Shown piece after piece: positions 47,129 to 56,114 of a stretch of DNA of 64,000 bases (its first letter is position 1; each line of letters opens with the position of its first letter). Made by a program: the position numbers and the translations under genes. The DNA is from Glycine soja (lineage: Eukaryota > Streptophyta > Magnoliopsida > Fabales > Fabaceae): contig NC_041016.1 of assembly GCF_004193775.1 (NCBI RefSeq), forward strand, positions 35,242,319-35,306,318, in the 5' to 3' direction. The notes beneath the pieces were generated by a model, which saw nothing but the letters and a program-made list of their open reading frames with translations, was not told the origin of the DNA and searched no databases.

Positions 47129-47888
47129 AAAATTCTTCCGTTGGACTGCAAATAAAGCAAACAAGTAGTGGAATTTACATTCATCAAACCAAGTATGTAA
47201 AAGAACTCTTGAAGAATTTCAATATGAACAATGCAAAAGAAATAAAGACACTTGTGCATCCGATAACATATATTGGACTAGACGAAGAATAAAAAAAGGT
47301 GGATGAGACTCAATAGAGCAATGATTGGATCACTACTATATCTCACAGTGTTCAGGCCCGACATTATGTTCAGTGTTTGCTTATGTGCAATATTTTATCA
47401 AGAACCAAGGGAAGCTCATCTAACTGTAGTTAAGCATATTTTTATATATTTGATTGGAACTTGTAATCTTGGTTTGTAGTTCCAAAGAAGGGAAGGTTTC
47501 ATGATCACGAGCTTCTATGATACTAACTATATTGGAGACAAAGTCGAAAGGAAAAACACAATTGGAAGTTACAACTTCATCGATGGAAACTTGGTACATG
47601 GATATGAAAAAAGCAACTGGCTAGTAGCCAAGCTATCCTCCTAGGATTCATATCAGACCCACCATAATCATCGAGTTCCTGCTAGATTGTATCACTTCAA
47701 GGTTGCCTCCACTGGACCTTAGGAAGAAGAAAGGAAAGTTTCCTCCATGCAACAAGCCTATGCCTCATCCTAGTCCAAAGGACAACATTGCCTTGCATCC
47801 AATCCCTTACAATTGGAGTAGGTATTTCACCAGGGATGCTGCCAAGAAGACCATTTTCTGAAACCGGATGCTAAGTTTGACCAAAATG
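47129..47888 (+). pseudogene. copia RT C-terminus and RNase H remnant
   Basis: Reads GLQIKQTSSGI, then KYVKELLKNFNM, a WITTISHSVQ-type frame-shifted SLLYLTASRPD region, and RKEKHNWK around the RNase H motif, all with frame changes. The last 250 bases (CNKPMPHPSPKDN, YNWSRYFTRDAAKK) are not recognised and may be the 3' part of the element. Cut by the S-A LTR at 47889. Confidence 0.65.
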
Positions 47889-48866
47889 TGTGGAAGCAAT
47901 GACTTCCAAGATTATTTTGATGATGCCAAAGAATCAAGAGTTAAGCAAGTTCTAAAGAATCAGGAGTAAAAAAGCTTCAAGAATCAAGTCTCAAAGAATC
48001 AAGATTCAAGAACAATCAAGATCAAGATTCAAGACTCAAGATTCAAGATTCAAGAGAAGAAATCGAGAAACAACAGTCAAGACTTCACAAGGGAAGTATT
48101 TTTCAAAATTCTAAATATAGCACTGTAGAAGCAAAGCTTCATGGGGAATCAAAGGTGATTCAAAGGTGTTTTGATGATAACAATGATGATAATAAAAGAT
48201 GATGACAAAGGAGATGACAAAAAGCTCAAAGATTAATCAAAGAACAACTCAAGTGAATCAAGAACAGTTCAAGAGTTCAAGATAAGAATCAAGAAGAATT
48301 CAAGACTCAAGAAGAAAGTTTAAAGTCAAGAATTAAGATTCAAGATTCAAGATTCAAGAATCAAGATCTCAAGAATCAAGATCAAGATTCAAGAATCAAG
48401 AGAAGGCTTAATCAAGATAAGTATGAAAAGGTTTCCTCAAAAATTGAATACAACATGGTTTTTCTCAAAAAATGTTTACCAAAGAGTTTTTACTCTCTGG
48501 TAATCGATTACCATATTGTTGTAATCGATTACCAGTAGCAAAATGGATTTGAAAAAGTTTTCAAATTGAATTTACAACATTCCAATTATTTTCAAAAAGT
48601 TGTAATCGATTACAATGTTTTGGTAATCAATTACCAGTGCCTTCGAACGTTGAAATTCAAATTCAAATATGAAGAGTCACATCTTTTCACATAAAAGCTT
48701 TGTGTAATCGATTACACTGATTTGGTAATCGATTAGCAGTGACTGTTTCTAAATAAATCAAAAGATGTAACTCTTCAAAAGGTTTTTGACTTTTTCAAAT
48801 TGGTTTTAAGTTTTTTCTAAAAGTTATAACTCTTCTAAATGGTCCTCTTGGCCAGACATGAAGAGT

Positions 48867-48875
48867 CTATAAAAG
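48867..48875 (+). promoter_or_regulatory. TATA box of S-B LTR
   Basis: CTATAAAAG lies 130 bp after the last GTAATCGATTA(C/G) site. The equivalent in S1 is on the minus strand at about 17070. It sets LTR orientation and places the palindromes in U3. Confidence 0.7.
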
Positions 48876-49321
48876 TAAGGCTTTGATTTTCTTTTCTATA
48901 CACTGTTTACACTTATTCAATCAATCTTTTACAAGCCTTAAATCGCTTTGAACTTCTTCTTCTTCTTTGTACCAAAAGATTTATGAAGTTTTCTGGTTTT
49001 CTAAACCTTGAAAACTTGTGCTATTCATCTTTTCATTCTCTTCTCCCTTTGCCAAAAAGAATTCGCTAAGGACTAACCGCCTGAATTCTTTTTGTGTCTC
49101 TCTTCTCCCTTTTCCAAAAGAACAAAGGACTAACCGCCTGAATTCTTTTGTGTCTCCCTTCTCCCTTGTCAAAGAATTCAAAACGACACAGTCTGAGAAT
49201 TCTTTTGATTCTTCCCATTCCCTTATACAAAAGTGTTCAAAGGACTAACCGCCTGAGAATTCTTTTGTATCCCCATTCACAAAGTATCAAAGGTTTAATC
49301 ACCTAAGATCTTTGTCTTAAC

Positions 49322-49473
49322 ACATTGGAGGGTACATCCTTTGTGGTACAAGTAGAGGGTACATCTACTTGGGTTTGACTGAGAACAAGAGAGGGTACAT
49401 CTCTTGTGGATCAGTTCTAGTGGAGGGTACATCCACTAGGTTCAAAGAGAACAAGGGAGGGTACATCCCTTGT
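49322..49473 (+). repeat. Tandem hairpin array in S-B LTR (best copy)
   Basis: Five hairpins at 49322-49344, 49349-49371, 49385-49407, 49417-49439 and 49451-49473. Stems (5' arm) are ACATTGGA (6 of 8 pairs), CAAGTAGA, ACAAGAGA, CTAGTGGA and ACAAGGGA (8 of 8 each). Every loop is GGGTACA, containing self-complementary GTAC. The array lies downstream of the TATA box, so it would be transcribed. Confidence 0.92.
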
Positions 49474-49836
49474 GGATCTTTGCTTGTAAAAGGATTTTTA
49501 CAAGGTTGAAAGAAATCTCAAGGACCGCAGGTCGCTTGGGGATTGGATGTAGGCACGGGTTGTTGCCGAACCAGTATAAAAACTCTTGTGTGTTTGTCTC
49601 CTTCTTCCCTACTCTTTTACTTTTCGTTGTGCATTTAATTTCCGCTTTTACTTTCTGTTAAGTTTCTCTTCTACTCCTCATTCTCTTAACAATTTAGTAA
49701 AAGCCTTAGAAGAGTAATTTTTAATTAGTAAAGGTTTAGGAATAATTAATTCAACCCCCCCTTCTTAATTATTCTGAGGTCACTCGATCCAACAAGCACA
49801 ATTTAGTTTTACAAAAGAGTTTTCTCAAAAAATTTC

Positions 49837-50094
49837 TGATGCAATCCTACCCCGCAAGGGCATTGGCTAGAAGACTCCAAGTAGATTGGGCTAGAGATCC
49901 AAGGAAAGGCCCTAGGGTTCTCATGAGCCTTAGGGTAGATTTCGAGCCCATGGGCTAAGTATGAGCCCACTTATCTTTGTAAATATTAGAATAGGTTTTT
50001 CCTTCGTCTAGGCCTTGTATTTTGGCCATTCTAGTAGTATAGGGTTTTAGCCTTGTATTTTGGGGCATTTTGAGTTGTCTTTGTAATAAGGACT
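49837..50094 (+). repeat. G-family LTR fragment (G4), split by the Ogre-like element
   Basis: Starts TGATGCAATCCTACCCCGC and follows the G LTR for ~258 bp, until TAATAAGGACT where the O3 LTR begins. The remainder would lie beyond the right edge. Confidence 0.82.
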
Positions 50095-52046
50095 TGTCGC
50101 AACCTACCCTTCGGCGGGAGGGCGACGCGAGACTCGCGGGATGCGTGTTCCACGAAAGGAATACGCGCGGAGTCGCCACCAACGTTTATTTGAGGAAAAC
50201 GTCGGAAAAACCGGAAAAGACGCGATCTACGAACTTTTAAGTTGAAAGGTTCGGGAGTTGTATTTACGCACGGGGAAGGTATTAGCACCCCACACGCCCG
50301 TCCCAAGGGACGGCAGCCTTTAATCGAATGTGCAAACAAGACTTTGATTTTTTATGTTCCCTTTTATGTTCTTATATCCTTTATACCCTTTATATATTTT
50401 TTGTTTTTTGTGGTCGACAAGGGTGTTTCCCTTTGCTCCTACGTATTCCTCAATTTGGGATGAGAAAATCAGACCTACGTAGTTCTTTCGGAACAAAGTG
50501 TTTGGTTAAGTTGTTTTTGTCTTTTTTTTTTGCAAAATATGTTTTTATTGAGCAAAAGGTCATTTAAGGTGTTGAACCATTAAACGGTCTTTTGATTTTG
50601 AAAGGGGAGAAACGTTAAGGCGTTGGACCATTAACGATCTTTTGTTTTTGAAAGGAGAGAAACGTTAAGGCATTGGACCATTAACGATCTCTTGGGGTGG
50701 TCGACAAAAGCGGGGCTTTTGCTCCTACGTACCCTCAATGAGGAACTCAGACCTACGTAGTTCTTTCTTATCAAGTGATTCTTTTTTACTTTAAGAGGTG
50801 ATCATTTTAAGGCGTTGGACCTTAAAAATGATCCATTTTACTTAGTGAGAAATTGAAATGACAAACTTTAAAAGCCTATTTTTGTGGACGAGCTTGATTA
50901 GGCGAGTTGATTTTAGCCTTAGTTTCACTTTAGTTATTAATTAATTCGATTAAGAATGAGAAATCCCAAAGAGAAAACGTCCGATTGATTTTCCGCTTTA
51001 TTTTACTAAAAGATGTTTTTTGATTATTTATATTATTTTTTACCTCTTTTTTTGATTTCCAACGTGGTTACGACATGACCGAACGGTCGGAATTTATTTT
51101 AACCAAAGTTAATGGATAATACAATTCAAACGTTCGGTGGAAATTTGTTTTATTTTTAAGTTAAGCGAGAAACGACTTAAGTAAAATGGCTTAAGCATGT
51201 CAACAGGGGGTATAAAAAGTAAACAAAACGAGAATAAAAATGCACGAAACACAATGTGGACCACTACGGGTACATAGAATGAATCGAAAAGCTTGGTTCG
51301 AGGTACTTACCCGTTGAAGATCGAAGAACGATGAAGAACGAATGAAGAACGTCGAAGAACGGTTCAAACCTTTGCGAGATTCCTCACGGAAAACGTTACG
51401 GAAACGTTTCGGAAGCGCCTCGGCTTAGATTTTTTTCACGGAAACAATTTTTCCAAGCAATTTCCAAAGAGGGAGAAGTGCCTAAGGGGCTGGGATCCCT
51501 TTCTTCTTCATTTCCTCCCCTATTTATAGCAAAATAGGGGAGGTGGTTGCCGCCCAGCTCGCCCAGGCGAGCTCAGCTCGCCCAGGCGAGCAGGGTTGCT
51601 TCCTCCAGAAGCAACCGCCTTCTGGAGGAATCTTCTGGAGGGCCCAAATGGGCCTGGGTGCTATTTGCACCCCCATTTTTACTAAGTACACCCCCCTCTG
51701 CTGTTTTTTGGTGATTCTTTTTTCGTAAAGTTACGGAAACTTACGAATTTTGTAACGATACTTGTTTTCTTTCCGTAATGTTACGGAACCTTGCGGATTA
51801 CATAATCATCCCCTTTTTGACTTACGGAATGTTACGGAACCTCACTTAATTATGCAACGATGCTTCCTTTTGATTTCCGGTGTGTCACGGAAACTTACGG
51901 ATTGTGCATCAATATTTTTTTTGGTTTTCCGGCATGTCCTGAAATTTCACAAATTGCCTAATGATGGGTGCCAAGCACCTCACGAGGACCAAAGAATGGT
52001 CACACGTCATCGAGCAAAGGTTCCCGGACGAAATTAGGGTATGACA
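50095..52046 (-). repeat. 3' LTR of O3
   Basis: 1952 bp between TGTCGCAACC and GGTATGACA; on its sense strand TGTCATACCC ... TTGCGACA. Same termini as O1 and O2. It contains the TATA box at 51530-51539 (minus), paired palindromes at 51556-51592, a hairpin at 51594-51616, a donor-like GTAAGTACC (51302-51310), two CTACGTAG modules and degenerate GCGTTGGACC repeats (50560-50830). Confidence 0.92.
51530..51616 (-). promoter_or_regulatory. O3 LTR promoter module
   Basis: On the minus strand in order: a 9-bp-stem hairpin (51616-51594), two copies of AGCTCGCC-TG-GGCGAGC(T) (51592-51575 and 51573-51556), and the TATA box CTATAAATAG (51539-51530), 17 bp from the nearer palindrome. Confidence 0.7.
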
Positions 52047-52060
52047 GTTGCCCCTCTTTA
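52047..52060 (-). promoter_or_regulatory. Polypurine tract of O3
   Basis: TAAAGAGGGGCAAC on the minus strand directly precedes the LTR start TGTCATACCC. Confidence 0.75.
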
Positions 52061-52437
52061 CTTGTCTTTTATTGGAGATAAAAGAAAAGTAAAGATAAGA
52101 CACTAATTTCGTCCCTCTCGATTTGACGAGAGTCGCGGGTGACCATAAAATCTCCACATGCAAATGACTTGTTGTTCCCAAAATTTCACAAATTGCCTAA
52201 TGATGGGTGCCAAGCACCTCACAAGGACCAAAGAATGGTCGCATGTCATCAAGCAAAGGTCCCCGAAAATCAGTGTATGACACTAATTTCGCTCCTCTCG
52301 GTTGACGAGAGTCGCGGGCGACCATGAAATCTCCACATGTAAATGACTTTGTTGTTCCCGGAGGAACAAAAGGTGCAGAAGACTGTGTCAGCCCCTGCAT
52401 GCTATCAAGCGTTCTGTCTTACAGATAGCAAAAGAAT
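52061..52437 (-). repeat. O3 3' UTR with duplicated LTR-edge sequence
   Basis: 52183-52290 repeats the last ~100 bp of the adjoining LTR (51945-52046), including the phrase TGATGGGTGCCAAGCACCTC and a decayed form of the LTR terminus. The following 60-90 bases (GACGAGAGTCGCGGG ... CTCCACATG) repeat 52115-52180. It is thus a ~240-bp tandem duplication spanning the LTR boundary. Confidence 0.8.
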
Positions 52438-54290
52438 GGGTGCAAATAACCATAAGGTATCTCCGCGTATCATGGGTGCAGAATGACCAAACTTGGTCTC
52501 TGCTTGCCATCGGACACAACTGTGTCTAAATAGCAAAGGGGTGCGGATAACCGTAAGGTATCTCCGCGTATCATGGGTGCAGAATGACCAAACTTGGTCT
52601 CTGCTTGCCATCGGACACAACTGTGTCTAAATAGCAAAGGGGTGCGGATAACCGTAAGGTATCTCCGCGTATCATGTGTGCAGAATGACCAAACTTGGTC
52701 TCTGCTTGCCATCGGACACAACTGTGTCTGCCTAGCAAAGGGGTGCGGATAACCGTAAGGTATCTCCGCGTATCATGTGTGCAGAATGACCAGACTTGGT
52801 CTTTGCTTGCCATCGGACACAACTGTGTCTGCCTAGCAAAGGGGTGCGGATAACCGTAAGGTATCTCCGCGTATCATGTGTGCAGAATGACCAGACTTGG
52901 TCTCTGCTTGCCATCGGACACAACTGTGTCTGCCTAGCAAAGGGGTGCGGATAACCGTAAGGTATCTCCGCGTATCATGTGTGCAGAATGACCAAACTTG
53001 GTCTCTGCTTGCCATCGGACACAACTGTGTCTGCCTAGCAAAGGGGTGCGGATAACCGTAAGGTATCTCCGCGTATCATGTGTGCAGAATGACCAAACTT
53101 GGTCTCTGCTTGCCATCGGACACAACTGTGTCTGCCTAGCAAAGGGGTGCGGATAACCGTAAGGTATCTCCGCGTATCATGTGTGCAGAATGACCAAACT
53201 TGGTCTCTGCTTGCCATCGGACACAACTGTGTCTGCCTAGCAAAGGGGTGCGGATAACCGTAAGGTATCTCCGCGTATCATGTGTGCAGAATGACCAGAC
53301 TTGGTCTCTGCTTGCCATCGGACACAACTGTGTCTGCCTAGCAAAGGGGTGCGGATAACCGTAAGGTATCTCCGCGTATCATGTGTGCAGAATGACCAGA
53401 CTTGGTCTCTGCTTGCCATCGGACACAACTGTGTCTGCCTAGCAAAGGGGTGCGGATAACCGTAAGGTATCTCCGCGTATCATGTGTGCAGAATGACCAG
53501 ACTTGGTCTCTGCTTGCCATCGGACACAACTGTGTCTGCCTAGCAAAGGGGTGCGGATAACCGTAAGGTATCTCCGCGTATCATGTGTGCAGAATGACCA
53601 GACTTGGTCTCTGCTTGCCATCGGACACAACTGTGTCTGCCTAGCAAAGGGGTGCGGATAACCGTAAGGTATCTCCGCGTATCATGTGTGCAGAATGACC
53701 AAACTTGGTCTCTGCTTGCCATCGGACACAACTGTGTCTGCCTAGCAAAGGGGTGCGGATAACCGTAAGGTATCTCCGCGTATCATGTGTGCAGAATGAC
53801 CAGACTTGGTCTCTGCTTGCCATCGGACACAACTGTGTCTGCCTAGCAAAGGGGTGCGGATAACCGTAAGGTATCTCCGCGTATCATGTGTGCAGAATGA
53901 CCAGACTTGGTCTCTGCTTGCCATCGGACACAACTGTGTCTGCCTAGCAAAGGGGTGCGGATAACCGTAAGGTATCTCCGCGTATCATGTGTGCAGAATG
54001 ACCAGACTTGGTCTCTGCTTGCCATCGGACACAACTGTGTCTGCCTAGCAAAGGGGTGCGGATAACCGTAAGGTATCTCCGCGTATCATGTGTGCAGAAT
54101 GACCAAACTTGGTCTCTGCTTGCCATCGGACACAACTGTGTCTGCCTAGCAAAGGGGTGCGGATAACCGTAAGGTATCTCCGCGTATCATGTGTGCAGAA
54201 TGACCAAACTTGGTCTCTGCTTGCCATCGGACACAACTGTGTCTGCCTAGCAAAGGGGTGCGGATAACCGTAAGGTGTCTCCGCGGGCTA
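52438..54290. repeat. 101-bp tandem repeat array (about 18.4 copies)
   Basis: The start GTGCGGATAACCG recurs every 101 bp from 52541 to 54258 (18 times), preceded by one variant unit at 52440 and ending in a ~38-bp partial unit. Inner units are nearly identical and the edge units differ (for example GTCTAAATAGC versus GTCTGCCTAGC in the first two). Each unit contains three dyads: GACCA(A/G)ACTTGGTC, GACACAACTGTGTC, and GCGGATA paired with TATCTCCGC. The array lies in the 3' UTR of O3, where Tat elements are known to carry variable tandem repeats. Confidence 0.97.
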
Positions 54291-56114
54291 CCAGCTCTTG
54301 AGTCATGGCGACAAAAGGCGGTGTGGTCGACAAAAGCGAGGCTCTTGCTCCTACGTATCCTCCAATGGGGAACTCAGACCTACGTAGTTCTGGATAACTT
54401 GTGAGACTTGAAAAAGTCTCGGTGTTTTCTCCGCTAAAATGCAAACATGCTTTAGCAAAGAGACAAATGTTCCAACTGATTTAGAGCAGCATATGATTTT
54501 TTGAGTGAAAAACAATGCGTCTACCGGGGAAGGAGAGTCTGCTGATGAAATCTCCCATAACCATAAATGAGATTTTGGATGTTAGCATTTCGTTTCTAAA
54601 TGACCATTTAGAGGAAACACTGGGTTCGACAAAAATAGAAGAAATCCACTCAAAGTGTATCAATCTTGCACAGGTAAGTGTTTCATCCTAATTCCGAACC
54701 ATAGATATGTCATGACTTGACTTTGCAAATTATTTCCTATCAAATCAAAAATTACATGCGTGATCATGGATCAAATAGGACTTCCCTTGGGAATGGGTTC
54801 TTTTGGGGAGTTTTTCGGCTTTTATGTATTTTTGGCTTTTGATTTTTCTGGCCTTTTTCTTTTTCTGTTTTTGTTTAGTGCGGGGCGAGAAAAAAGGTCG
54901 CTAGCGCACGGGATTTTGGTTGGTAATTAAAGGGAGAAGACCGTTTTAGGTCGTGGTTTCCTTTCTTTTTTGTTTCATTTGGTGACAATTCTGTATTGTT
55001 CAGATATTGTCCGGTCCAAAGACCTCTCTGCACATTTCTTCTGTTTTCTTTCGATCCTTGATCAGGAGCTTTCTTTCCTTCTTTTCTTTTCCTTTTTCTT
55101 TCTCCCATTCTTTGATTGGGAATTTTCTTTCTCTTCTTTTTGCTTTCTCCCACTCTTTGATTAGGAATTTCCTTTCTTTTCTTTTTTGCTTTCTCTTTGA
55201 TTGGAAATTTTCCTTCTCTTCCTTTTAGCTTTCTCTTTGATTGGAAATTTTCCTTCTTTTCCTTTTTGCTTCCGAGGGTAAGGATTACGGTGAGTCAGGA
55301 TTTTGGCTCAAGGTTTGTAGGATGGCTAGACATGATACATGTCGGGGTTTGGTTTGGCTCAAGGATAAAAGGGATGCCCCACATTATTTCCATGACACAA
55401 ATGCAAAAATGATGACTTGGAAACTTTATGCAAAACTGGTCATGCATGCATCTATGCGGACACTCAAATGTCAACTTTTTATGGTCATGTGATGCTAGGG
55501 CTCAGGATTCATTTCCTCTGTTTTTAATCAACCCAATGTTTCCAAAATATGTTCTTTTATCAATTTGTGCATTCATCCGAGTCCATTTCGGGCGTCCGGG
55601 AAATTTCACAGCATTCACCCTTCAGGTGTAGACACATTTTCCAAAAATTGGTTATGATCAATAAATTTTTTCAAAGAAAAGTTGGGAATCGTCTCTTTTC
55701 AAAAGCATGCCGTTTTTTAGCTAGACAACCTATTTTTTTTCTTTTTTCTACCCTTTTCCTTACTTTGCCCTTTTTCCCCTATTTGCCCTCTTTTTCTTTT
55801 CACTTTCTTTTCTTTTCTATTTCATTTTCTTTCCTTTTCTATTTTTATTTTTATCATGATTTTTTTGTTTATTTTACATATATACTTTTGGACGATGTTC
55901 CTAAACGAAGAACTCTACACGGTTCCAGAATTTCAGACATCATCGATAGTAATGATATATAAATACTAACGCACCAATCTAAACAAAAATGTATGCGCTG
56001 TACAAATGACAATCGAAACAACAAAAACAAACATTAGTCTCTCAAGTCAAAACAATAACATAGAAAAATGACAAAAGAAATATGAAAGAAAACATGAATC
56101 TGGGGATCTCCCAG
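54291..56114 (-). other. O3 3' UTR remainder, pyrimidine-rich repeats, no gene
   Basis: Between the 101-bp array and the extra ORF. 54327-54393 copies an LTR module (GTGGTCGACAAAAGC ... CTACGTAG). 55040-55275 contains four or more diverged units with TTTGATTGG(G/A)AATTTTC and CTTTTTGCTTTCTC, purine-rich on the element strand. 55730-55865 is another pyrimidine tract. I see no coding signal. Confidence 0.75.

Larger units (their letters stand above)
21480..47888 (+). mobile_element. Old Ty1/copia element (SIRE/Maximus-like), host of nested insertions
   Basis: With insertions ignored, the order is LTR part, primer-like site (TGGCATCAGGGC, 38661-38672), gag, zinc knuckles, protease/GAG-pre-integrase, integrase, RT and RNase H remnant: the copia order with integrase before RT. 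Every domain has stops or frameshifts. At least four separate insertions lie inside it, each with a target duplication, and a fifth begins at 47889. The SIRE-like call comes from the gag style (two CX2CX4HX4C knuckles, long charged coiled-coil part). The 5' boundary is approximate and the 3' end lies beyond the window. Confidence 0.75.
48124..49794 (+). mobile_element. S-family solo LTR S-B, nested in S-A
   Basis: Flanked by AGCAC (48119-48123 and 49795-49799). Starts TGTAGAAGCAAAG, ends GATCCAACA, 1671 bp. Order on the sense (plus) strand: CAAGATT-rich low-complexity U3, GTAATCGATTAC palindromes (48499-48740), TATA box CTATAAAAG (48867-48875), GGACTAACCGCC repeats, hairpin array (49322-49473), terminus. 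Confidence 0.93.
47889..49836 (+). mobile_element. S-family LTR S-A (split and right-truncated)
   Basis: Starts TGTGGAAGCAATGACTTCC at 47889, runs to 48123, resumes after S-B at 49800 (AATTTAGTTTTACAAAAGAG, matching the S1 region RC 17455-17475) and is cut at 49836 by a G LTR. The rest presumably lies beyond the window. Preceded by AAATG, whose partner cannot be seen. Confidence 0.75.

Noticed and set aside
52405..54236. Ladder of near-identical 63- to 83-residue open frames on the minus strand
   Set aside because: They recur every 101 bp because the tandem repeat is open in one frame; 101 is not a multiple of three, so no continuous repeat protein can result. There is no start context or domain.
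52438..54290. Possible CRISPR-like array
   Set aside because: Whole 101-bp units are identical, without unique spacers, in a eukaryotic retrotransposon UTR.
55007..55265. Phe/Leu/Ser-rich frames in the pyrimidine-rich part of the O3 3' UTR
   Set aside because: Composition is explained by CT-rich tandem repeats; no conserved domain.
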